In this document: piece after piece, positions 57,630 to 64,000 of the stretch
Layout of the letters: every line of letters begins with the position of its first letter
Position numbering within the stretch: position 1 is the stretch's first letter
From: JAAYAO01 sp051133435
GTDB taxonomy: Bacteria > Actinomycetota > Actinomycetes > Propionibacteriales > Propionibacteriaceae
Assembly: GCF_051133435.1 (NCBI RefSeq)
Contig: NZ_JBPGNY010000001.1
Span: 372,001-436,000, forward strand
Length of the DNA: 64,000 bases
Direction: 5' to 3'
Notes under the pieces: generated by a model
Seen by the model: the letters and a program-made list of their open reading frames with translations, nothing else
Told to the model about the DNA's origin: nothing
Database searches by the model: none
Made by a program: the position numbers and the translations under genes

Positions 57630-59357
57630 TCACTCGCACTTGATCTCGTCACCGGCGGAGTAGGTGTGCTTGAAGTTCTCGCGCTTCACTTCCTTACCAC
57701 CCTTGATGAAGGCGCGGTAGTACGAGGCGGTGAAACCCTGGATGGGCGCCTGGTACTCGCAGTTGGGGCCGGAACGGGTGCGGGTGGTACCCGAGTAGAA
57801 GCCCGACTTGGTCGGCTCCGGGGAGCGGATCTCGTCCCAAGGGCTGGTGCCCCAGATCGCCACGGTCATCGAGCCGCGGTTGCCGGGTGAGGATGGCGAG
57901 CGGGAGGCGGTCACGATCACCCCGTGGTCGGTGTTGTTCTTGAACCGCAGGTCCAGCGAGCCGTAGTACACCGTCGCCTCGCGTCCGGCCGGGTAGCGGT
58001 CGAAGTACAGCGTGTGCGGGTGGTGTTCCACGTCCTCCAGGCCGGCGAAGAAGGCGGCGTTGAAGATCGTGGTCGCACCCTGGGAGACACCACCACCGGA
58101 TTCCTTCTTCAGCACGCCACCCTGAATCACGTACCCGTCGACGAAGCCGTTGGCGGCGGTGCGTTCACCGACCACATCGTTCATCGAGAAGGTCTCGCCG
58201 GGGCGCAGGGTGTAGCCGCTGATCTTCTTGGCCACCTGGCCGAGGTTCACATTGCGGTAGTTGGCGTGCGGGTAGTACGTGGTGAAGGAGCCGATCACCT
58301 TGGTGGGCTTGGCCTTCTCGGCCATCTCGGTGGTGAACTTGGCCTTCGCCCCCTCGAGCTTGACCTCGGAGGTGCGGGCGTCACCGTTCTTGGTGATCAC
58401 CTTCTCGACCGCGGCCCACAGGTTCTTCGCGGTCACATCGGTGCCGTCGACCGCCGGTACGACCTGCACCTTTCCGTCCCGGATCTGCCAGCTGGCGTCC
58501 TTGGGCTTCTTCACGTCGATGGTGGCGATCTGCTCGGCCGCGGCCTTGTGCAGGGCCGTGGGGTCGACCTTCGGCTCGATGGTGCCGTTGGCCTTCTCGA
58601 AGGTGGTGGCCGCGGCGATCATCGCCGGCGTGATCTGGAAGGATCCGGCCTGGCCGGCGGTGATCTTGATCGGACCCGAGACGGCGGGCTTGGCCCATTC
58701 GTCGATCACCTGCTGCGCCTCGGCGGTGGTCACCTCCGGTTCGGTGACCGTCGGCTCGACGGTGACCGAGTCACCCTCCATGAACGTCTTGCGCAGTTCC
58801 TTGGCCACCTCGTCGGCATCGACCTCGACCGCATTCACCGCTTCGGTGAGTGCGGGGGCATTGTCCTGCCATTCGATCGCGGCATCGGAGGCCTCGACGG
58901 CGAACTCCTCGGAGACCTTGGCGCCGGCTGCGTTCAGCTTGTCGTTGTCCACCGCCAGCACGGGGTCGAGTTCGCCCCCGCCGGTCAGTACCCGCCAGAT
59001 GTGCCCGGGGTTCCAGCTCCGTCCGGCACCGGCTTGGGCCACGGTGGCCTCATAGTCGATACCCAGCCCGGCCTCGGCGGGCTGCACCTTGGTGCTCGCC
59101 TCACCGGCGGTGACCGAGATCGGTGCGGCGGCCTTCGGACCCAGTTCGTCGGTCAGGGTGGTGACGGCCTGATCGACGGTCATCCCACCGATGTGCACAC
59201 CGAGCACCGAGGCGTCGCGCGGGGTCTTCTCACCGGCCATGAAATAACCGGCCAGGTAGGCGCCACCGACCACCAACAGAACGGCGGCGAGCACGACGCC
59301 GAAGACCACCCGGCCCTTGCCTCGTGATCTCGTCTTCTTCTTGGATGTGCGGCTCAA
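57630..59357 (-). CDS. VanW-family membrane protein with peptidoglycan-binding-like domains
   Basis: 575 residues from a TTG at 59357: AGGA lies 6 nt upstream and no ATG or GTG fits near the basic N-terminus (SRTSKKKTRSRGKG). One transmembrane helix (about 18-42), then two copies of a YoaR-like/peptidoglycan-binding 4 domain (~50-330; both with PAEAGL/AMIAAATTF type helices), and a C-terminal VanW domain from about residue 385 (GSFTTYYPHANYRNVNLGQV, LRPGETFSMNDVVGERTAAN, GGVSQGATTIFNAAF). Three cysteines near the end are rare. Presumably an L,D-type or cell-wall-interacting protein; exact role unknown. Confidence 0.88.
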   Translation of the reverse strand: MSRTSKKKTRSRGKGRVVFGVVLAAVLLVVGGAYLAGYFMAGEKTPRDASVLGVHIGGMTVDQAVTTLTDELGPKAAAPISVTAGEASTKVQPAEAGLGIDYEATVAQAGAGRSWNPGHIWRVLTGGGELDPVLAVDNDKLNAAGAKVSEEFAVEASDAAIEWQDNAPALTEAVNAVEVDADEVAKELRKTFMEGDSVTVEPTVTEPEVTTAEAQQVIDEWAKPAVSGPIKITAGQAGSFQITPAMIAAATTFEKANGTIEPKVDPTALHKAAAEQIATIDVKKPKDASWQIRDGKVQVVPAVDGTDVTAKNLWAAVEKVITKNGDARTSEVKLEGAKAKFTTEMAEKAKPTKVIGSFTTYYPHANYRNVNLGQVAKKISGYTLRPGETFSMNDVVGERTAANGFVDGYVIQGGVLKKESGGGVSQGATTIFNAAFFAGLEDVEHHPHTLYFDRYPAGREATVYYGSLDLRFKNNTDHGVIVTASRSPSSPGNRGSMTVAIWGTSPWDEIRSPEPTKSGFYSGTTRTRSGPNCEYQAPIQGFTASYYRAFIKGGKEVKRENFKHTYSAGDEIKCE

Positions 59358-59463
59358 ATGATTTCCTCGGGTGACAACCGGGCACAGCAATAGGCGCCCA
59401 TGTGCGGGTTGGACGCGACGTACTTTACGTCACCGATCGGCCAAATCCCATTTGCACGGCGGC

Positions 59464-60468
59464 TCAAACCACCTGCCGCGCTTCTGCGAAATGACAGGCC
59501 GAGGCATGCTCGGCGACCCCGTCGGGGCGATCGATCAACGTCGGCTCCTCGGAGGCACAGCGTTCCTGAGCCTTCCAGCAGCGGGTGTGGAAACGGCAGC
59601 CGGTGGGCGGGTTCGCGGGGCTGGGCACGTCGCCGGAGAGGACGATCTGTTCCTTGTTGGCCCGGGCGGTCGGGTCGGGTACCGGTACCGCCGAGAGCAG
59701 GGCCTGGGTGTAGGGGTGGGTCGGACGGCTGTAGATCTCGTCCTCGGTACCCAGCTCGACCAGTTTGCCCAGATACATCACCCCCACCCGGTCGGAGATG
59801 TGCCGCACCACCGACAGGTCGTGGGCGATGAAGATATAGGCCAGCCCGAGTTCCTTCTGCAGGTCCTCCAGCAGGTTCACCACCTGGGCCTGCACGGACA
59901 CGTCCAGCGCCGAGACCGGCTCATCGCAGACCAGCACCTTCGGGTTCAACGCGATACCGCGCGCGATACCGATGCGCTGGCGCTGACCACCGGAGAACTG
60001 GTGCGGGTAACGGTTGATGTGTTCGGGGTTCAGGCCGACCAGATCGAGCAGTTCCTGCACCCGCTTGCGCCGTCCGCCCCGGGGCACCACATCGGGGTGG
60101 ATGTCGAAGGGCTCCCCCACGATGTCACCAACCGTCTTGCGCGGGTTCAGCGAGGTGTACGGGTCCTGGAAGACCACCTGGATATTGCGCCGGAGCTTGC
60201 GCAGCGCCGAACCGGACACGGCGAACATGTCGTCACCGTCGAAGACCACACCGCCCGAGGTGGGCTGCTCGAGTTGCACCAGCAGCCGACCCAGGGTCGA
60301 TTTGCCGCAGCCCGACTCCCCCACGATGCCCAGGGTCTCGCCCTTGTGCAGGTCGAAGGTGACGCCGTCGACGGCTTTGACATGGCCGACCGTGCGCCGC
60401 AGCACCCCCTTGCGGATGGGATAGTGCTTGACCAGGTCCTGGGCCGACAGGATGACCTCACCGGTCAC
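59464..60468 (-). CDS. oppF: Oligopeptide/dipeptide importer ATPase (OppF/DppF)
   Basis: 334 residues from the GTG at 60468, overlapping oppD by 11 nt with GGAGG 9 nt upstream. Walker A GESGCGKST, signature FSGGQRQRIG, Walker B VLVCDEPVSALD. The C-terminal Cys-rich segment (GCRFHTRCWKAQERC) is the oligopeptide-type tail. Powers the downstream Opp membrane pair together with OppD. Confidence 0.93.
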   Translation of the reverse strand: MTGEVILSAQDLVKHYPIRKGVLRRTVGHVKAVDGVTFDLHKGETLGIVGESGCGKSTLGRLLVQLEQPTSGGVVFDGDDMFAVSGSALRKLRRNIQVVFQDPYTSLNPRKTVGDIVGEPFDIHPDVVPRGGRRKRVQELLDLVGLNPEHINRYPHQFSGGQRQRIGIARGIALNPKVLVCDEPVSALDVSVQAQVVNLLEDLQKELGLAYIFIAHDLSVVRHISDRVGVMYLGKLVELGTEDEIYSRPTHPYTQALLSAVPVPDPTARANKEQIVLSGDVPSPANPPTGCRFHTRCWKAQERCASEEPTLIDRPDGVAEHASACHFAEARQVV

Positions 60469-61528
60469 TGTCGATCACCTCCTCGGCGAAGTGGCAGGCG
60501 CTGAAGCGCCCGGGAACGACCTCGATCAGCGGCGGCACCGGATCGTGCCGGCAGACGTCCTGGGCCCGGGGGCAGCGGGGGTTGAAGGCGCACCCTTCCG
60601 GGATCCGGGTCAGGTTCGGCGGCAGCCCGCCGATCGCGTCGAGTTTCTCGCCCTTCTGGTCCAGCCGCGGGATCGACCGCAGCAGGCCCTCGGTGTAGGG
60701 ATGGGCCGGGTTGGCGTACAGCTCGTACACATTCGCGGTCTCGACCATCCGTCCGGCGTACATCACCGCGATCCGGTCGGCCACATCGGCCACCACCCCC
60801 AGGTCGTGGGTGATCAGGATCAGGCCCATGTTCTCGGCCTCCTGCAGTTCCTTCAGCAGCGCCATGATCTGGGCCTGCACCGTCACGTCCAAAGCGGTGG
60901 TCGGCTCATCGGCGATCAGCACGGCCGGGTCCAGCGCGATCGCCATCGCGATCATGATCCGCTGGCGCATACCGCCGGAGAACTGGTGCGGGTAGTCGTT
61001 CACCCGCTCCCGGGCGGCCGGGATGTTCACCCGCTCCATCAGCCGGATGGCGGCTTCCTTGGCGTCGCTGCGGTTGGTGCCACGGTGGGTGCGGAACATC
61101 TCGGCGATCTGCCAGCCCACCGGGAACACCGGATTCAGGGCCGACAGGGCGTCCTGGAAGATCATCGCGATCTCGGCACCGCGAATCGACTGGCGCTCCT
61201 TCTCGGGCATGCTCAGCAACTCGGTACCGCAGTACTTCACCGAACCACCGGTGACGTATCCGGGCGGGGTGTCGAGGATGCCCATGACCGCCTGAGCGGT
61301 GACCGACTTGCCCGAACCCGATTCACCCAGGATGGCGAGGGTTTCGCCCTGGGCCAGATCGAAGCTCACCCCGTTGATCGCCTTGGCGACCCCGTCGCGG
61401 GTGCGGAACTCGACCTGCAGGTCGTCGACCTCCAACAGCAGGCCGTCGGGTCCGGGTTTCCATTCGTACGGGCCGGTGCGTTTGGCGGTACCGGGCAGTT
61501 GCTCGTTGAGTTTCTCGGCTGTCATCAC
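60458..61528 (-). CDS. oppD: Oligopeptide/dipeptide importer ATPase (OppD/DppD)
   Basis: 356 residues. Walker A GESGSGKSV, signature FSGGMRQRI, Walker B VLIADEPTTALD, and the oligopeptide C-terminal GCAFNPRCPRAQDVC tail. Seven nt after oppC; partner of OppF. Confidence 0.93.
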   Translation of the reverse strand: MMTAEKLNEQLPGTAKRTGPYEWKPGPDGLLLEVDDLQVEFRTRDGVAKAINGVSFDLAQGETLAILGESGSGKSVTAQAVMGILDTPPGYVTGGSVKYCGTELLSMPEKERQSIRGAEIAMIFQDALSALNPVFPVGWQIAEMFRTHRGTNRSDAKEAAIRLMERVNIPAARERVNDYPHQFSGGMRQRIMIAMAIALDPAVLIADEPTTALDVTVQAQIMALLKELQEAENMGLILITHDLGVVADVADRIAVMYAGRMVETANVYELYANPAHPYTEGLLRSIPRLDQKGEKLDAIGGLPPNLTRIPEGCAFNPRCPRAQDVCRHDPVPPLIEVVPGRFSACHFAEEVIDSDR

Positions 61529-61535
61529 GCCTCCC

Positions 61536-62483
61536 TCATCGCGACTTCGGATCGAAGGCGTCCTGGATCGCGTCGCCCAGCATGATGAAGGCCAACACGG
61601 TCAGCGACAGGAACACACTGGGGAACAACATCATGTGCGGCGCGGCACGCAGGAAGCCGATACCGGAGGCCTCCGAGATCGCGATACCCCACGACACCGT
61701 CGGCGGCTGCAGGCCGATACCGAGGAACGACAGGGTCGCCTCGGTGGCGATGTAGGCACCCAGGTCGATGGTCGCAACCACCACCACGGGGGCGAACGCA
61801 TTCGGCAGAATGTGCGAGCGGATGATCCGTCCGGGGCTGGCGCCCAGGGCTCGGGCGGCCTGCACGTAGTCGTTGGGTTTCACCTGCAGCACCGTCGAGC
61901 GCATGATGCGCGCGATGCGCGGCCAGCCCAGGATGCCGATCGCGAGCACGACCTTGCTGACCACCAGCAGGTAGGGGGTCGTGTAGTCGGACGGGAAGGT
62001 GTACAGCACCAGAATGCCGCCCAGCAGCAGCGGGATGGCGAAGAAGATCTCACCCACCCGGGACAGCACCGCATCGAGCCACTTGCCGTAGAAACCGGAC
62101 ACGATACCGATCAGCGAGCCGAAGATCAGCACCGCAATGGTGGTCAGCAGACCGACCAGGATCGACGACCGCGCCCCGTGAATGGTGCGGGTGTAGACGT
62201 CGCGACCCTGGTTGTCGTAGCCGAACCATGCCTCCCCCGAGGGTGGTTGGCGGGCCTTGGAAAGCTCGGAGTAGGCCAGATCGGGGTGCGGCGAGAAGAA
62301 GGTGAACAGTGACGGGAAGGCCGCCATCACGACCATCACCAGAATCATCGCCGCCGAGATCCAGAAAGTGGGTCGCTTGCGGAGGGTGGCCCAGGCGTCC
62401 GAGCCCAGCGAGCGGGGTTTGTCGCTGTAGCCCGGCTCGGGGGCGTCGGCGGAGATCTGCGCGTCAGCCAATGGTTCAGTCAT
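61536..62483 (-). CDS. oppC: Oligopeptide/dipeptide importer permease (OppC/DppC)
   Basis: 315 residues. An N-terminal cytoplasmic stretch and first helix (TFWISAAMILVMVVMA) precede five more helices; the coupling EAA motif reads QAARALGASPGRIIRSHILP. Overlaps oppB by 8 nt. Forms the transmembrane pore with OppB. Confidence 0.93.
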   Translation of the reverse strand: MTEPLADAQISADAPEPGYSDKPRSLGSDAWATLRKRPTFWISAAMILVMVVMAAFPSLFTFFSPHPDLAYSELSKARQPPSGEAWFGYDNQGRDVYTRTIHGARSSILVGLLTTIAVLIFGSLIGIVSGFYGKWLDAVLSRVGEIFFAIPLLLGGILVLYTFPSDYTTPYLLVVSKVVLAIGILGWPRIARIMRSTVLQVKPNDYVQAARALGASPGRIIRSHILPNAFAPVVVVATIDLGAYIATEATLSFLGIGLQPPTVSWGIAISEASGIGFLRAAPHMMLFPSVFLSLTVLAFIMLGDAIQDAFDPKSR

Positions 62484-63396
62484 GCGAAATCCTCGGGTCG
62501 AGCGCGCCGTAGAGCAGATCGACGAGCAGGTTCATCACCAGGAAGACCAACACCAGCAAGGTGACGGTACCGACCACGGCGGTGCCGTCCTTGGTGTTGA
62601 TCGCGTGGAAGATGTAGCCCCCGATGCCCTGGACGTTGAAGATGCGTTCGGTGACGATCGCCCCACCCATCAACGCACCGAGGTCGGCGCCGATGAAGGT
62701 GATCACCGGGATCATCGAGTTGCGCAGGGCGTGCAACCCGACCACCCGCTGCCGGCTGAGGCCCTTGGCCTTACCGGTGCGCACATAATCGGCGCGCAGA
62801 TTCTCCACCAGCGAGTTGCGGGTCAGCCGGGCCACATAGGCGGTGGAGAGGGCACCCAACACCAAGCCGGGTAGCAGTAGCTGCCCCCAGGTGCCGGCGG
62901 TGGCGGTCACCGGGAACCAGCCCAAGCGCAGACCGAACACCATCTGGGCGACCGAACCGAGCACGAAGGAGGGGATGGAGATGATCACCAGGGTGGAGAC
63001 GAACACCAGACTGTCGATGAATCTGCCCCGTCTGATGCCGGCCACCACACCCGCGGCGATGCCGATCACCGCCTCGACGCCGATCGCGATCAGCGCCAGC
63101 TTGACGGTGGTGGGCCAGCGGTTTCCGAGTTCTTCGGCCACGCTGTTGCCGTTGAAGGAGGTACCCAGGTCACCCTGCACCACCTTGCCCATGTACTTGG
63201 CGTACTGCACCGGCAGTGGGTCGTCCAAGTTGTACTCGGCCCGCATCTTGGCGACGTAGGCGTCTGGGCATGGTCGCTCACCACAACGTCCCACGGTCGG
63301 ATCACCGAGGTTGAAGACCATCCAGTAGATCAGGAAGGTCGCCCCGAGGATGACCGGGATCATCTGCAGAATGCGACGCAGGATGTAGGTTCCCAC
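62476..63396 (-). CDS. oppB: Oligopeptide/dipeptide importer permease (OppB/DppB)
   Basis: 306 residues from the GTG at 63396 with AGAGGGAG upstream. Six helices; opening YILRRILQMIPVILGATFL and the EAA-like loop RTGKAKGLSRQRVVGLHALR are typical of OppB. A short outer loop has a Cys pair (GRCGERPCPD), as in many Gram-positive members. First gene of the oppBCDF run after the substrate-binding gene and a terminator-like hairpin. Confidence 0.92.
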   Translation of the reverse strand: MGTYILRRILQMIPVILGATFLIYWMVFNLGDPTVGRCGERPCPDAYVAKMRAEYNLDDPLPVQYAKYMGKVVQGDLGTSFNGNSVAEELGNRWPTTVKLALIAIGVEAVIGIAAGVVAGIRRGRFIDSLVFVSTLVIISIPSFVLGSVAQMVFGLRLGWFPVTATAGTWGQLLLPGLVLGALSTAYVARLTRNSLVENLRADYVRTGKAKGLSRQRVVGLHALRNSMIPVITFIGADLGALMGGAIVTERIFNVQGIGGYIFHAINTKDGTAVVGTVTLLVLVFLVMNLLVDLLYGALDPRISHD

Positions 63397-63440
63397 TGTC
63401 GGCTCCCTCTACGTTTATGACTGGTCGTGAGTCTCGCACA

Positions 63441-63483
63441 AAAAGGCCGGTTCGTCCGAAATGCAGGACGAACCGACCCTTTT
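63441..63483 (-). terminator. Hairpin after the opp substrate-binding gene
   Basis: Inverted repeat AAAAGG..GGTTCGTCC (63441-63457) with GGACGAACC..CCTTTT (63466-63483) around GAAATGCA. Read on the minus strand the stem ends in a T-run, a classic intrinsic terminator or attenuator just downstream of the binding-protein gene (stop 63495) and 45 nt before oppB. Such a hairpin would allow much more binding protein than transporter. Confidence 0.75.
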
Positions 63484-63494
63484 GTTGCCAGCGG

Positions 63495-64000
63495 TTACTT
63501 CACCGAGATAGCGGCGAAGTCCAGCACGCCGAAGGCGTTGATGTGAACATTCTCAACCTTGTCGGACCAGCCGACCACGGTCGAGGGGTACCACAGCGGA
63601 GCAGTGGGCAGATCTTCACCCAGCATCTGCTCGGCCTCCTGGTACAGCTTGTTCGCCTCGTCGTCGTTCTCGGCCGCAGCGGCCTCAACGAGCTTCTTGT
63701 CGAAGTCGGGGTTGTTGTACTTCGACCAGTTCGAGTCGGCACCGGTGCCGTAGATCGGGGCCAGGAAGTTCTCGATCGACGGGTAGTCCATCTGCCAGCC
63801 GGTACGGAACATGCCCTTCATCTCGTTGGCGTCGATCTTCTTGTTGAAGGTCGCGAAGTCCGGGGTGGTCTGCATCAGGCACTCGACACCCAGGGTGTTC
63901 TGGATCGAGTTGCAGACCGCGGTGGCCCAGTCGGTGTGCGCGCCGTCGGCGTTCACGGTCAGGGTCAGGGTGCCGTTGTAGCCACCGGACTCCTCGTAGA
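63495..64000 (-). CDS. oppA: Oligopeptide-binding protein C-terminal part (5' end outside window)
   Basis: The last ~168 residues are visible and the frame stays open to the right edge. Features are those of SBP family 5: ESGGYNGTLTLTVNADGAHT, FATFNKKIDANEMKGMFRTG, then WQMDYPSIENFLAPIYGTG and the final DLPTAPLWYPSTVVGWSDKV. Cluster 1/5 (peptide/nickel) binding proteins share this. The N-terminal lipobox cannot be seen. The gene precedes oppBCDF on the same strand. Confidence 0.9.
   Translation of the reverse strand, partial: YEESGGYNGTLTLTVNADGAHTDWATAVCNSIQNTLGVECLMQTTPDFATFNKKIDANEMKGMFRTGWQMDYPSIENFLAPIYGTGADSNWSKYNNPDFDKKLVEAAAAENDDEANKLYQEAEQMLGEDLPTAPLWYPSTVVGWSDKVENVHINAFGVLDFAAISVK

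Overview
The window is a GC-rich chromosomal segment of an actinobacterium. The markers are DUF3117, a mycothiol-type DinB protein, a GlnA2-type glutamine synthetase next to glnE, an FdxA-type 7Fe ferredoxin, the sigE-rseA-htrA-tatB block, a GlgM-like GT4 enzyme and many start codons with a TANNNT hexamer 6-7 nt upstream (leaderless starts). Several blocks (glgA/glgC, DUF3117, DivIVA-like, LOG, dapD/dapE, sigE/rseA/htrA/tatB, O-methyltransferase, CBS-DUF1003-mrp) recall the Rv1200-Rv1234 neighbourhood of Mycobacterium tuberculosis. Propionibacteriales is my guess for the order; the sequence alone does not prove it. I see no tRNA, CRISPR array, insertion sequence or prophage.

Layout: (1) 1-4296: a tightly coupled minus-strand operon of a kinase-like membrane protein, a 50-residue membrane peptide, a double-GTPase-type NTPase and a GAP1-like partner running off the left edge, with a DUF2510 protein upstream. 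This is the best candidate for a poorly described system. (2) 4445-9965: nitrogen control (glnE, glnA2) with a mycothiol-dependent isomerase-like gene. (3) 10096-13687: yceI behind twin palindromic operators, dispersed inverted repeats, methionine aminopeptidase, a secreted HAF-repeat protein behind a Zur-like box, and rnpB (RNase P RNA). (4) 13688-20302: RNB exonuclease, a zinc-ribbon protein that seems to start at ATC, a Bcr/CflA exporter, aminopeptidase P and CorA.

(5) 20326-30084: a phosphonate island: phnF, phnG, phnH, phnI, a phnJ-phnK fusion, phnL and phnM behind a PHO-box-like element, plus a phosphonatase-like HAD hydrolase, an alcohol dehydrogenase and an FAD oxidoreductase. Its transporter phnD-phnC-phnE (two permeases fused) lies at 35.6-39.1 kb behind a second PHO-box-like element. 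phnN and phnP are not in the window. (6) 30087-34325: a lantibiotic-immunity-like ABC exporter with its two-component system; a near-identical 20-bp element precedes both the ATPase and the sensor kinase genes. (7) 34444-43981: baeRF3, a stress protein, a CitE-like lyase, PRC/MgtE_N/CBS protein, DUF1003 and Mrp. (8) 43989-48093: envelope stress, with sigE behind a matching ECF-type promoter.

(9) 48229-57515: lysine/diaminopimelate genes (dapA, dapD, dapE, dapC) mixed with a biotinyl protein, O-methyltransferase, glgC, glgA/glgM, DUF3117, DivIVA-like, LOG and ferredoxin. (10) 57630-64000: a VanW-family membrane protein and an opp/dpp peptide importer whose binding protein runs off the right edge.
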